A stretch of DNA of 16,100 nucleotides, from assembly GCA_964553505.1 (NCBI GenBank), contig CAZKKX010000047.1, positions 1-16,100 on the forward strand, given 5' to 3'. The notes beneath the pieces are model-generated. The model was not told where the DNA came from, did not search any database, and was given only the letters and a program-made list of their open reading frames with translations. How positions within the stretch are numbered: position 1 is the stretch's first letter; each line of letters opens with the position of its first letter. Source of the DNA: JAENZQ01 sp964553505 (GTDB lineage Bacteria > Bacillota > Clostridia > Peptostreptococcales > JAAYPU01). The position numbers and the translations under genes are program-made. Positions 7,157-14,678 of this stretch are shown piece by piece.

Positions 7157-7504
7157 ATGATAGTATCAAATGTTTCAGAAGTAGAAAGAAGAGAGCTTCA
7201 AGGACCGGAAGTTAAAAATGCCGCCATGAAAGTTGTTATTTCACCAAAAGAAGGCTGGGAAGGTTATGTAATGCGAATTTTTGAATTCGGTAAAGATGGA
7301 CACAGCCCAAGACATATACATCCATGGCCACATATCAACTATATAATTAAAGGGAATGGGAAAGTACATATTGACGGAAAGGATTATGACATAAAAGAGG
7401 GTTCTTATGCTTATGTTCCGCCTGATGTATTACATCAATTCATAAATACAGGAGAAGAGTCCCTCGAATTGATGTGTATCGTTCCTGAAATAGGTCATAA
7501 ATAA
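7157..7504 (+). CDS. Small single-domain cupin protein
   Basis: A 115-residue protein consisting of one cupin beta-barrel. The first cupin motif is represented by 'GHSPRHIHPWPH' with H53, H55 and H59, followed by 'INYIIKGNGKVHIDG'. The second motif is 'YVPPDVLHQFINTG' with H93. These histidines would bind a divalent metal; the Glu usual in motif 1 is not in its standard place. The ribosome binding site GAGGTGAT (7146-7153) is near perfect. The gene stands alone, followed by the convergent aroE. Function is unknown: such cupins can be dioxygenases, isomerases, or sugar- or small-molecule-binding proteins. Confidence 0.85.
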   Translation: MIVSNVSEVERRELQGPEVKNAAMKVVISPKEGWEGYVMRIFEFGKDGHSPRHIHPWPHINYIIKGNGKVHIDGKDYDIKEGSYAYVPPDVLHQFINTGEESLELMCIVPEIGHK

Positions 7505-7575
7505 AGTAAATATAACACACTGGAAAACGGTTCGGCGGATGCTATAATGTCTATTTGGATAAATCGGCTGACCGT

Positions 7576-8391
7576 TCAAAGTGTTGCCTGCAATGAAACT
7601 TTTCTATATATTCTTTCTACTACATCAGGATTTATTGAAATATTATTCCATATTTCCTGTGCTCTTACCGCTTGCCCAACAAGCATATACAGTCCGTTGA
7701 AATTTTTAATATTCAAACTGTCGGCCATTTTCATGAACAGGGTTTGCGAAGGATTATAGATTAAGTCGATACATATTTCGGCTCCATGGATTTGCTCCAA
7801 TGAAACAGGGGAAGCATTCACAGCAGGATGCATTCCGCAAGGAGTACAATTGACAATAACATCCTTTTTAATTGATGATAGTTGTTGATAAGAGACAATT
7901 TCAAATCCACTATAGTCTTTTTTTTGCTTAAGTTCTTTTCTTGACACAATTAGAATACTTTCTACACCGGAATCCGAAAGAGACTGAATAACAGATTTTG
8001 ATGCCCCTCCGGTTCCGAGAACCACACATCGCTGTCCCTTAAGTGAAATATTAAAATAATCCAACATCATTTTAAATCCATCGTAATCGGTATTATAACC
8101 CTTAATACTGTTTTCAGAAAAAGAGACAGTATTCACAGAGCCTATTTTTTTAACAGAGTCAGAGAGCTGATCCATATATCGCATGATTTCAACTTTATAA
8201 GGGATAGTTACATTTACACCTTTTACGCCGGATTCCTTTAATTGACTGATCAAAAGAGGAAGAGCTTCTTTATCAGTTTCGTAAAGGCAATAATTGCCTA
8301 TTAGGTTTAATTCCTGTAACAGCAGCGAATGGATATGCGGAGAAAAGCTATGTGCCAGTTTTTCTCCTATAAGACCATAAACACTATTCAT
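7576..8391 (-). CDS. aroE: Shikimate dehydrogenase (NADP+)
   Basis: AroE reduces 3-dehydroshikimate to shikimate. The 271-residue length is typical. The substrate-binding serines are in 'HSFSPHIH' (S15, S17). The catalytic pair is K66 in NVTIPYK and D102 in NTDYDG. The nucleotide loop is GTGGASKS at 126-133. The C-terminal 'NGLYMLVGQAVRAQEIW' is the conserved closing helix. It is the last gene of the aro operon. Its ATG overlaps the end of pheA by 8 nt (...ATGAATAG), with GGAG a few bases upstream inside pheA, so translation is probably coupled. No convincing terminator follows on the minus strand. No shikimate kinase is fused or adjacent. Confidence 0.96.
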   Translation of the reverse strand: MNSVYGLIGEKLAHSFSPHIHSLLLQELNLIGNYCLYETDKEALPLLISQLKESGVKGVNVTIPYKVEIMRYMDQLSDSVKKIGSVNTVSFSENSIKGYNTDYDGFKMMLDYFNISLKGQRCVVLGTGGASKSVIQSLSDSGVESILIVSRKELKQKKDYSGFEIVSYQQLSSIKKDVIVNCTPCGMHPAVNASPVSLEQIHGAEICIDLIYNPSQTLFMKMADSLNIKNFNGLYMLVGQAVRAQEIWNNISINPDVVERIYRKVSLQATL

Positions 8392-9244
8392 TATGTTCTC
8401 CGTCCTTTATCATAAGATTATGGCAGGGGTAATTTCCAAGTATTTTGAAGTAAGAACTAATGGATTTTACATTTTCAAGTGCGGATATTACAATTGGGTC
8501 TTTCAGATTTCCTTCAAAGTCTAAATAGAAATAATAATGCCATGGTTCATCAATTAATGGCCGGGATTCTATTTTAGTAAGGTTCAGATGATTTTCTTCA
8601 AAGAACCCCATTGCTTTATAAAGAGCACCCGGTGTATGTGAGACTGTTATGACGATACTTATTTTATTGCAGTCATTAGATATTTCTTGTTCATTTCCTA
8701 TAATGATAAACCGAGTTATATTTTTATGATTAAAATTTATGTTTTGTGCCAATATATCCAGACCATAAAGCTCAGAAGCTTTTTTGCTTGCAATAGCTCC
8801 GATGGATTTATTGTTTAATTCTCTGATATACCGAGCACTTTCGGCTGTATTTTTGTATGGCGAAAAATTAATGTTTGAGTGATTTCTGAAAAATATTTTG
8901 CTTTGTTCATAACCTTGTGGATGAGAATATACCTGTTGGATATCTTCAAGGCGTGAGCCTTTTATGCCCAAAAGGTGATGTTCTATTTTTAAACATCGTT
9001 CGCCGATAATATGACAATCATATTTTCTGAGCAAATTATAAGTTTCTGTGATTCCTCCGGTTGAGGAGTTTTCGAGGGGGAGAATACCATAATGGATATT
9101 GCCGTTTTGTAAGTTTAAAAGGATATCCTCAAAATCTGGGAAAAAATATTCTTCTATCTCTGTGCTGAAGTATTCAGATAATGCCTGTTCGCTGAAAGAG
9201 CCCGGGACTCCCTGATATCCCGTTTTCAGTCTTTGATCATTCAT
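8384..9244 (-). CDS. pheA: Prephenate dehydratase with ACT regulatory domain
   Basis: PheA converts prephenate to phenylpyruvate, the committed step to Phe. The 286 residues hold a dehydratase domain and a C-terminal ACT domain. Marks in order are 'GYQGVPGSFSEQA' near the N-terminus, 'GILPLENSSTGGI' (about 53-65), the catalytic T177-R-F179, then in the ACT domain GALYK (206-210) and ESRP (226-229), the two strings that bind Phe for feedback inhibition. There is no chorismate mutase domain at the N-terminus, unlike the fused enterobacterial enzyme. Its ATG follows the aroC stop codon with no gap, and AAAAGGATGGGA inside aroC serves as ribosome binding site. Confidence 0.96.
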   Translation of the reverse strand: MNDQRLKTGYQGVPGSFSEQALSEYFSTEIEEYFFPDFEDILLNLQNGNIHYGILPLENSSTGGITETYNLLRKYDCHIIGERCLKIEHHLLGIKGSRLEDIQQVYSHPQGYEQSKIFFRNHSNINFSPYKNTAESARYIRELNNKSIGAIASKKASELYGLDILAQNINFNHKNITRFIIIGNEQEISNDCNKISIVITVSHTPGALYKAMGFFEENHLNLTKIESRPLIDEPWHYYFYLDFEGNLKDPIVISALENVKSISSYFKILGNYPCHNLMIKDGEHNE

Positions 9245-10333
9245 TTATATCCCATCCTTTTCCATTAAAATATCCAGTATTACTAAGGCTGACACTGCTT
9301 CTGTTACAGGCACTGCCCGAGGTACGATGCAAGGGTCATGACGACCCCGTATTTCAATCTCTGTTTCTTTCATAGTGTCAATATCAATGGTTTTCTGTTT
9401 CTTTGAAATTGAAGGTGTTGCTTTAAATACTGTTCTGAAAATAATTGGCATACCATTTGAAATGCCGCCCTGAATCCCGCCGTTATGATTAGTAAGAGTA
9501 ACAATTTTACCATTAGATGCGGTGAAAGAATCGTTAGATGCAGAGCCTTTCATATTAGTTAAATTAAAACCGGAGCCAAATTCGATTCCTTTAACTGCCG
9601 GAATAGAAAACATCATGCTTGACATTTGACTTTCTATGGAATTGAAAAAAGGACTACCTACACCTGGAGGTATGTTGATAACTGCTGTTTCTATAATACC
9701 ACCTACGGAATCATTTTTGGTTTTTGTTATCAAGATTTTTTCTTTCATTTTTAAACCTGCCTCATCATCGATTGTGCAGATTTCCTTCTCAGATAGGGAG
9801 CGAAACAAATTTTCATCCGGAGAAATATCATCAAAAGACTTATCCCGCACACCACAAATATCAGAAATATGACTACCTATATATATGTTTTTCTTTTGTA
9901 GGACCTGCATAGCAACAGCACCTGCAAAAACCAAAGGAGCGGTAAGTCTGCCGGAAAAATGCCCTCCGCCTCTGAAATCATTAAATCCCTTATATTTTAT
10001 ATATCCTGTATAATCTGCATGGCCGGGGCGCATCAGATTATGCATTTTCTCATAATCTTCCGATAGTGTATTTTCATTTCTTATGAGACCGCATAAAGGG
10101 GTGCCGGTGGTTTTTTCTTTGAAAAGACCACTGATAATTTCAAAACTATCCTTTTCTTTTCGTTTTGTAGATGTATCGCTTTTACCGGGTGCTCTTCTTT
10201 GCATTTGTTTTCTTATGTGATTGAAATCCAGCAGAATCCCTGGCGGCAGGCCGTCTATAATAATGCCTATGCCTTTTCCGTGAGATTCACCAAACAAAGA
10301 GAGTTTTAAGTTATTTCCCCATGTTGAGCTCAT
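9245..10333 (-). CDS. aroC: Chorismate synthase
   Basis: AroC removes phosphate from EPSP to give chorismate, using reduced FMN that is not consumed. All family signatures are present in the 362 residues: GESHG at 15-19 with the active-site His, 'MRPGHADYTG' with H105, 'RGGGHFSGR' at 121-129, and the C-terminal GRHDPC (330-335) with D333. The start is well set by GGAGGTG seven to eight bases upstream, which places the first 23 nt inside aroA. This is the longest overlap in the operon. Confidence 0.97.
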   Translation of the reverse strand: MSSTWGNNLKLSLFGESHGKGIGIIIDGLPPGILLDFNHIRKQMQRRAPGKSDTSTKRKEKDSFEIISGLFKEKTTGTPLCGLIRNENTLSEDYEKMHNLMRPGHADYTGYIKYKGFNDFRGGGHFSGRLTAPLVFAGAVAMQVLQKKNIYIGSHISDICGVRDKSFDDISPDENLFRSLSEKEICTIDDEAGLKMKEKILITKTKNDSVGGIIETAVINIPPGVGSPFFNSIESQMSSMMFSIPAVKGIEFGSGFNLTNMKGSASNDSFTASNGKIVTLTNHNGGIQGGISNGMPIIFRTVFKATPSISKKQKTIDIDTMKETEIEIRGRHDPCIVPRAVPVTEAVSALVILDILMEKDGI

Positions 10334-11594
10334 TTATAACACCTCCAAGGGTTTTGAAATCGTCCCAGAAAGAGGGATACGATTTTTTGACGGAATCACA
10401 TCCTGTAATAGTGACAGGCTTGGAACATTTTATAGAGGCGACAGCAATGGCCATTGCAATACGATGGTCGTTCCAACTGTCTGTAATACCGCCGTTCAAA
10501 TGTTCTTTCCCTGTAATGATGAGACCGTCTTCGGTTTCAACGATATCTGCACCTAATTTGTTCAATTCCGTTGTAGTAGAGCTGAGACGGTCCGATTCTT
10601 TTATTCTGAGCCTTGAAGCATTGACGATTTTTGTAGTACCTTCACTGACAGAGCCTAAAACAGCCAAAATAGGAACTAAATCAGGGCACTGGGAAGCATC
10701 TATGATGGTTCCTCTTGTGCGGGAAGGTTTTACAATAACGCTATCCTTTTCTATAGAATAGCTACCGCCCATTTCAGAAATAATGTCTAATATGACTTTA
10801 TCACCCTGCAGTGAATGTGGATCAAGACCTTTTACTACCAACCCGTTTCCAATGAGCCCGGCAATAATCCAGAATGCAGCTTGTGAGTAGTCGCTTTCTA
10901 TTCGATAATTTACACTCTTATATTTCTGATTTCCAGGGATATTAAAAATAGAATAATTCTTGTTGGGAATCATAATGCCAAAATTTTTTAAAACATCCAA
11001 AGTCAAATCTATGTATCCTTTTGATTCAAGCGGTGAAGTAACATGAATGACGGAATCCCCATTTAGCAACGGAAGGGCGAATAGTAAACCTGTAATAAAC
11101 TGAGAGCTGATATTACCTGCAAGGTAAAATTCACCTGGAGTTAACTTGCCATTTATATGCAGGGGCAATTTTCCGGAGGCTGTATCATAAGATAAATTTT
11201 GACTATCAAAAATTTCAAAATAGGGTGCCAGAGGTCTTTCGCCCAACCTTTTTGCTCCACTAAATGTTATGGATGCATTGGATATAGTAGCAGCAATAGG
11301 GATCAAAAATCGAAGGGTAGAACCGGATTCTCTGCAGTTTATTGTAGTGGGTTCTCCTATGTTTATGTTAATCCCATGTATGATGAGAGAAGATTTTTCT
11401 CTTATCGCTTTAACACCTAAAGCTTTCATTCCTTCCAATGTAGCTTCGATATCATCGGATGTCATAAGATTTGTAATTTCAGATGTTCCATGAGAAAGTG
11501 CGGCTGCTATAATAGCTCTATGGCTGATACTTTTAGACGGAGGCACATGTATTTCCCCGGACAATTGTGTCGGTTTTATAGTTAGCTTATTCAC
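10311..11594 (-). CDS. aroA: EPSP synthase (3-phosphoshikimate 1-carboxyvinyltransferase)
   Basis: AroA joins PEP to shikimate-3-phosphate. The 427-residue, two-domain enzyme shows 'PPSKSISHRA' (K21, S22, R26), a PEP-site loop 'ESGSTLRFL' (89-97), 'ERPL' at 119-122, D305 in CPDLVP, 'IKESDRL' at 331-337 and 'NDHRIAMA' at 376-383. At the glyphosate-relevant loop the Gly is kept (G91), but the Pro that follows Arg in the E. coli enzyme is replaced by F96. The start codon is GTG, overlapping the aroB TGA by 4 nt (GTGA), with GGAAGGAG upstream. The adjacent ATG is in the aroB frame and is not the start. Confidence 0.97.
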   Translation of the reverse strand: MNKLTIKPTQLSGEIHVPPSKSISHRAIIAAALSHGTSEITNLMTSDDIEATLEGMKALGVKAIREKSSLIIHGININIGEPTTINCRESGSTLRFLIPIAATISNASITFSGAKRLGERPLAPYFEIFDSQNLSYDTASGKLPLHINGKLTPGEFYLAGNISSQFITGLLFALPLLNGDSVIHVTSPLESKGYIDLTLDVLKNFGIMIPNKNYSIFNIPGNQKYKSVNYRIESDYSQAAFWIIAGLIGNGLVVKGLDPHSLQGDKVILDIISEMGGSYSIEKDSVIVKPSRTRGTIIDASQCPDLVPILAVLGSVSEGTTKIVNASRLRIKESDRLSSTTTELNKLGADIVETEDGLIITGKEHLNGGITDSWNDHRIAMAIAVASIKCSKPVTITGCDSVKKSYPSFWDDFKTLGGVINELNMGK

Positions 11595-12667
11595 ATTTTT
11601 ACTCCTTCCTGACTGAATTCAATTAAATGCTTTTTTTCTATCGAATGGATAAAGCTATTGCCGATATTTTTTAATAATACAAGATGTATATCTTTGCCTC
11701 TGGTTTTCTTGTCATGGGATAAGGCTTCCGACAGTTTGGTGTCTTCGATATCAGGAAACTGGAAGGGTAATTGGTATTTAATTAGAAGATTTTTCATTCG
11801 TTCAGCTGTCCCTTTCTCGGTGTATCCCATTTCTTCGCTTTTTCTGGTAATGTGGTACATTCCTATGGCAACGGCTTCACCATGGGTGTATTTTTTATAA
11901 TTGTATGCTTTTTCTACAGCATGCCCGAACGTATGCCCAAAGTTCAAGAGCATCCTGGTATTCTCATCTTTCTCATCCTCTTCCACGATCCTTTTTTTAA
12001 TTTCACAGCACCTGAATACTATCTCATCCATCTCATAGGCTAATTTCTCTTGACTAAGTGTTTCTATTTTAGAGAAGAGTTTAGAGTCTTGAATGCATCC
12101 GTATTTGATGACTTCGGCCATGCCGTCTGAAAAGGATCTGGAATCAAGTGTATGAAGAAGTTGAGGGTCTATAAAGACAGCTTTTGGATGATAAAAGCTT
12201 CCAACGAGGTTTTTTCCTTCTTTCAGGTTAACAGCCGTTTTACCGCCTATGCTACTGTCTACTTGAGCAATAAGAGAAGTGGGAATTTGAACAAAAGGTA
12301 TTCCCCTGAGAAAAGTAGCGGCAGTGAAACCCGTTAAGTCACCTATGACACCGCCTCCGAAAGCAATCAGTAAATCACTTTTTGTTATATCAAAAGCCAA
12401 AAGTTCTTTGTAAACACACTCAAGAACACCCAAGGATTTACTGTTTTCTCCGGGGTAAAGCTGAATAAGATGAGCTTGAAAACCGGATTTTTCAATACTG
12501 TTAATCAGTGCATCGCCATAAAGCGCATCTACATTTTTATCTGTAATAATAGCGATTTTTTTTCTGTTTGCATAAGGTACTATTTTTTCACCGATTGTTC
12601 TTATGATATCTTTTTCTATTACGATTGGATAAGTAGCACCGGGTATATTAATGTTTAAGGTCAACAT
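11591..12667 (-). CDS. aroB: 3-dehydroquinate synthase
   Basis: AroB closes DAHP into 3-dehydroquinate using NAD+ and a divalent metal. The 358 residues contain the nucleotide loop GGGVIGD (104-110), 'RGIPFVQIPTSLIAQVDSSIGGKTAVN' (121-147), the metal ligand E185 in AEVIKYG, 'NFGHTFGHAVE' with H245 and H249, and 'HGEAVAIGM' with H262. The start codon lies two bases after the tyrA stop, and GAGGAGATG at the tyrA 3' end provides the ribosome binding site. It is the third structural gene in the operon. Confidence 0.97.
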   Translation of the reverse strand: MLTLNINIPGATYPIVIEKDIIRTIGEKIVPYANRKKIAIITDKNVDALYGDALINSIEKSGFQAHLIQLYPGENSKSLGVLECVYKELLAFDITKSDLLIAFGGGVIGDLTGFTAATFLRGIPFVQIPTSLIAQVDSSIGGKTAVNLKEGKNLVGSFYHPKAVFIDPQLLHTLDSRSFSDGMAEVIKYGCIQDSKLFSKIETLSQEKLAYEMDEIVFRCCEIKKRIVEEDEKDENTRMLLNFGHTFGHAVEKAYNYKKYTHGEAVAIGMYHITRKSEEMGYTEKGTAERMKNLLIKYQLPFQFPDIEDTKLSEALSHDKKTRGKDIHLVLLKNIGNSFIHSIEKKHLIEFSQEGVKM

Positions 12668-12669
12668 AA

Positions 12670-13518
12670 TTATTTCATCTCCTCTTTCTTTTTCGTGCAG
12701 ACACTAAAAATGGATTCAAGATTCTTTATGTTTTGTGAAGAAAGGGCTTTGCGAAGATCGACCATTTCATCCATAAAGGCATCAATAAGGGGCAGTAATT
12801 GGTCACGATTATCCATAATCAACTGGGACCAAAGAGGGGCATTCATTTTAGCAATTCTTGTAAATTCACCAAAGCTATTTCCGGTAAATCTCAGAACATC
12901 CTTTTCTTTATTACAGTTGATTAATGAAGCGGCAATAAGATGCGGCAACTGACTGGTATAGCCAATTAGTTTGTCATGCTTTTCCGGTGATACTTTGGAT
13001 ATTTTACCAAACCCAACCGATTTTAGCAAAGATTCTATTATTCTTATATTTTTTTCTTTGTTAATAGATGAAGGCGTCAATAAGAAATTTGCACCGTCAA
13101 AAAGAGTTTCAGAAGCAGAATCAACGCCTTTGCCTTCATTTCCCGCCATAGGATGCCCGCCTATATAGTCAATATCCTTACGGATAAAAGATTGAACTTC
13201 TTTTACGATGCTGCGCTTGATTCCCGAAGTATCCATTATAATAGTGCCGGGTTTTAATACGGACATGTATTTTGATATAAATTCAGCGGTACTACGCGGG
13301 TAAATTGCCATAATAACTATATCTGAAATTGAAAGCGGATATTCCGGTTCGGTAAACCCTTCATCGATCATATTATTTTTTCTTGCCTTCAATAAAGTCT
13401 CTTGATTTTTGTCAATACCCCATACATTTTTTATATCCAACTTCTTAAGCTTATAAGCAAAGGAGCCCCCAATAACGCCCAAACCCACAATACTGATATT
13501 TAAATTATATTTCTCCAC
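12670..13518 (-). CDS. tyrA: Prephenate dehydrogenase
   Basis: TyrA oxidises prephenate to 4-hydroxyphenylpyruvate for Tyr synthesis. The 282 residues start with a Rossmann motif GLGVIGG at 12-18. D36 at the end of the second strand suggests NAD+ rather than NADP+. The catalytic 'GGHPMAGNE' is at 120-128, followed by the helical dimerisation region. There is no N-terminal chorismate mutase and no C-terminal ACT domain, so Tyr feedback through an ACT domain is not expected. The start is GTG (13518), seven bases after a clean GGAGGT; there is no better ATG. It follows aroF by 16 nt. Confidence 0.95.
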   Translation of the reverse strand: MEKYNLNISIVGLGVIGGSFAYKLKKLDIKNVWGIDKNQETLLKARKNNMIDEGFTEPEYPLSISDIVIMAIYPRSTAEFISKYMSVLKPGTIIMDTSGIKRSIVKEVQSFIRKDIDYIGGHPMAGNEGKGVDSASETLFDGANFLLTPSSINKEKNIRIIESLLKSVGFGKISKVSPEKHDKLIGYTSQLPHLIAASLINCNKEKDVLRFTGNSFGEFTRIAKMNAPLWSQLIMDNRDQLLPLIDAFMDEMVDLRKALSSQNIKNLESIFSVCTKKKEEMK

Positions 13519-13534
13519 TTTATTGACCTCCGTA

Positions 13535-14551
13535 TCAAATAGATTTATCGAGAAACTGAGATAAAGACTTTAAAGTTTTCATTAGGTGGTCAAATTTATC
13601 CGGCTTAATAGACTGTTGACCGTCGCTTTTTGCATTCTGTGGATCCTGATGGACTTCAATCATAATACCGTCTGCACCTACGGCAAGGGCCGCTTTAGCC
13701 AGTGGCTCAACTAACCACCATTCTCCCGAAGCATGACTGGGGTCGACTATGATAGGAAGATGGCTGAGTTTCTTTATCACAGGAACCGAACTAATATCCA
13801 GTGTGTTTCTCGTGTATTTTTCAAAGGTTCTAATTCCTCTCTCGCATAGAATTACATTATCATTTCCGCCTGACATAATATATTCTGCTGCCATTAAAAG
13901 CTCCTCGATAGTTGCGGATAGACCTCTTTTAAGCAAAACAGGTTTGGAGGTGCGGCCTAATTCTTTGAGAAGCATAAAATTTTGCATGTTTCTCGCACCA
14001 ACCTGAATGACATCAACATTGTCATTAAAAAAGTCGATTTTATCGATGGACATAATTTCGGTAACAATAGGTAGCCCGGTTTTGCGTTTGGCTTCATTCA
14101 TAATTTCAATTCCTTCTTCTCCTAATCCTTGAAAACTATATGGTGAAGTTCGAGGCTTGAAAGCACCTCCTCTTAAGAAATGCCCACCGGACTGCTTGAT
14201 ATGCAGGGCTAAATTCATAAATGATTCCTTGCTTTCAATGGAACAAGGCCCTGCGATAACACCGAAATGGCTGCCTCCAAGTTTGTGACCGTCAATATTT
14301 ATTACGGAGTCATCGGGTTTAAACATTTTACTGGCTTTTTTATAAGGAGATTGTACCCGAATAAGTTTTTCCACGATTCGGTTAGCCTCAATGGAAGAAG
14401 GGTCTATGGTTGTGGTGTCTCCAACAATGCCTAATAAGTGATAGTTCGTTCCTTTGCTCTCATGAATTTCGATATCATGTTCCTTTATCAATCTTTTTTT
14501 TATGGAATCGATTTCTTCCTGCGGGGCGTCTTTACACATTACAATAATCAT
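13535..14551 (-). CDS. aroF: 3-deoxy-7-phosphoheptulonate (DAHP) synthase, type I beta with N-terminal ferredoxin-like domain
   Basis: The first enzyme of the pathway condenses PEP and erythrose-4-phosphate. The 338-residue length equals the Thermotoga enzyme, and the layout matches: an N-terminal regulatory ferredoxin-like domain (1 to about 70, 'MIIVMCKDAP..EEIDSI') that in Thermotoga gives Tyr/Phe inhibition, then a TIM barrel. Barrel marks are 'AGPCSIES' with metal ligand C103, 'GGAFKPRTSPYSFQG' (128-142), 'DPSHASGEW' with the metal His, and 'EVHQDPQNAKSDGQQS'. I set the start at 14551 because GGAGG lies eight bases upstream (14559-14563). The in-frame ATG at 14593 would put the first codons inside the terminator hairpin and has no ribosome binding site. 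It is the first structural gene, directly behind the attenuator. Confidence 0.96.
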   Translation of the reverse strand: MIIVMCKDAPQEEIDSIKKRLIKEHDIEIHESKGTNYHLLGIVGDTTTIDPSSIEANRIVEKLIRVQSPYKKASKMFKPDDSVINIDGHKLGGSHFGVIAGPCSIESKESFMNLALHIKQSGGHFLRGGAFKPRTSPYSFQGLGEEGIEIMNEAKRKTGLPIVTEIMSIDKIDFFNDNVDVIQVGARNMQNFMLLKELGRTSKPVLLKRGLSATIEELLMAAEYIMSGGNDNVILCERGIRTFEKYTRNTLDISSVPVIKKLSHLPIIVDPSHASGEWWLVEPLAKAALAVGADGIMIEVHQDPQNAKSDGQQSIKPDKFDHLMKTLKSLSQFLDKSI

Positions 14552-14558
14552 TTTTAAT

Positions 14559-14563
14559 CCTCC
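14559..14563 (-). promoter_or_regulatory. Ribosome binding site that decides the aroF start
   Basis: GGAGG on the minus strand sits between the terminator U-tract and the ATG at 14551. It selects 14551 over the in-frame ATG at 14593. Confidence 0.85.
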
Positions 14564-14571
14564 AATTCTTA

Positions 14572-14607
14572 AATAAATAAAAAGAAGACTCATTAATGAG
14601 TCTTCTT
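14572..14607 (-). terminator. Intrinsic terminator (attenuator) between leader peptide and aroF
   Basis: A perfect 26-bp palindrome occupies 14582-14607. Read on the minus strand it gives arms AAGAAGACTCA / TGAGTCTTCTT around a TTAA loop, followed directly by TTTATTTATTT. It stands 30 nt after the leader stop codon and just before the aroF ribosome binding site, so it can only act as a regulated terminator in front of the operon. A 9-nt segment of the leader ORF can compete for its 5' arm. Confidence 0.85.
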
Positions 14608-14678
14608 ATATATCCATTTTGACAATTTCTATATTTTTTATACAGTACCATTGAGGACTGTTTTATGAAACTCATTAA
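14593..14678 (-). promoter_or_regulatory. Predicted antiterminator pairing (leader ORF with terminator 5' arm)
   Basis: On the minus strand TTAATGAGT at 14670-14678 (inside leader codons 39-42) is identical to part of the terminator 3' arm at 14588-14596. It can therefore pair with ACTCATTAA at 14593-14601, the terminator 5' arm. The helix extends by a G-U and an A-U pair to 11 bp and encloses about 64 nt, within which ACAGT / ACTGT (14642-14661) can form a small nested hairpin. This pairing and the terminator are mutually exclusive. The fold was found by eye. Confidence 0.6.

Noticed and set aside
7514..7585. Terminator for the aro operon after aroE
   Set aside because: AACGGT/ACCGTT and AACAC/GTGTT can pair only over a long distance with mismatches, part of it lies within aroE, and no T run follows on the minus strand.
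10321..10761. 146-codon plus-strand open frame opposite aroA
   Set aside because: It is fully antisense to a strongly conserved gene, has no ribosome binding site and encodes no recognisable domain.
14552..14593. Longer aroF reading frame starting at the ATG at 14593
   Set aside because: It would begin inside the terminator palindrome and has no ribosome binding site. The GGAGG at 14559-14563 and the family N-terminus (MIIVM...) support 14551.
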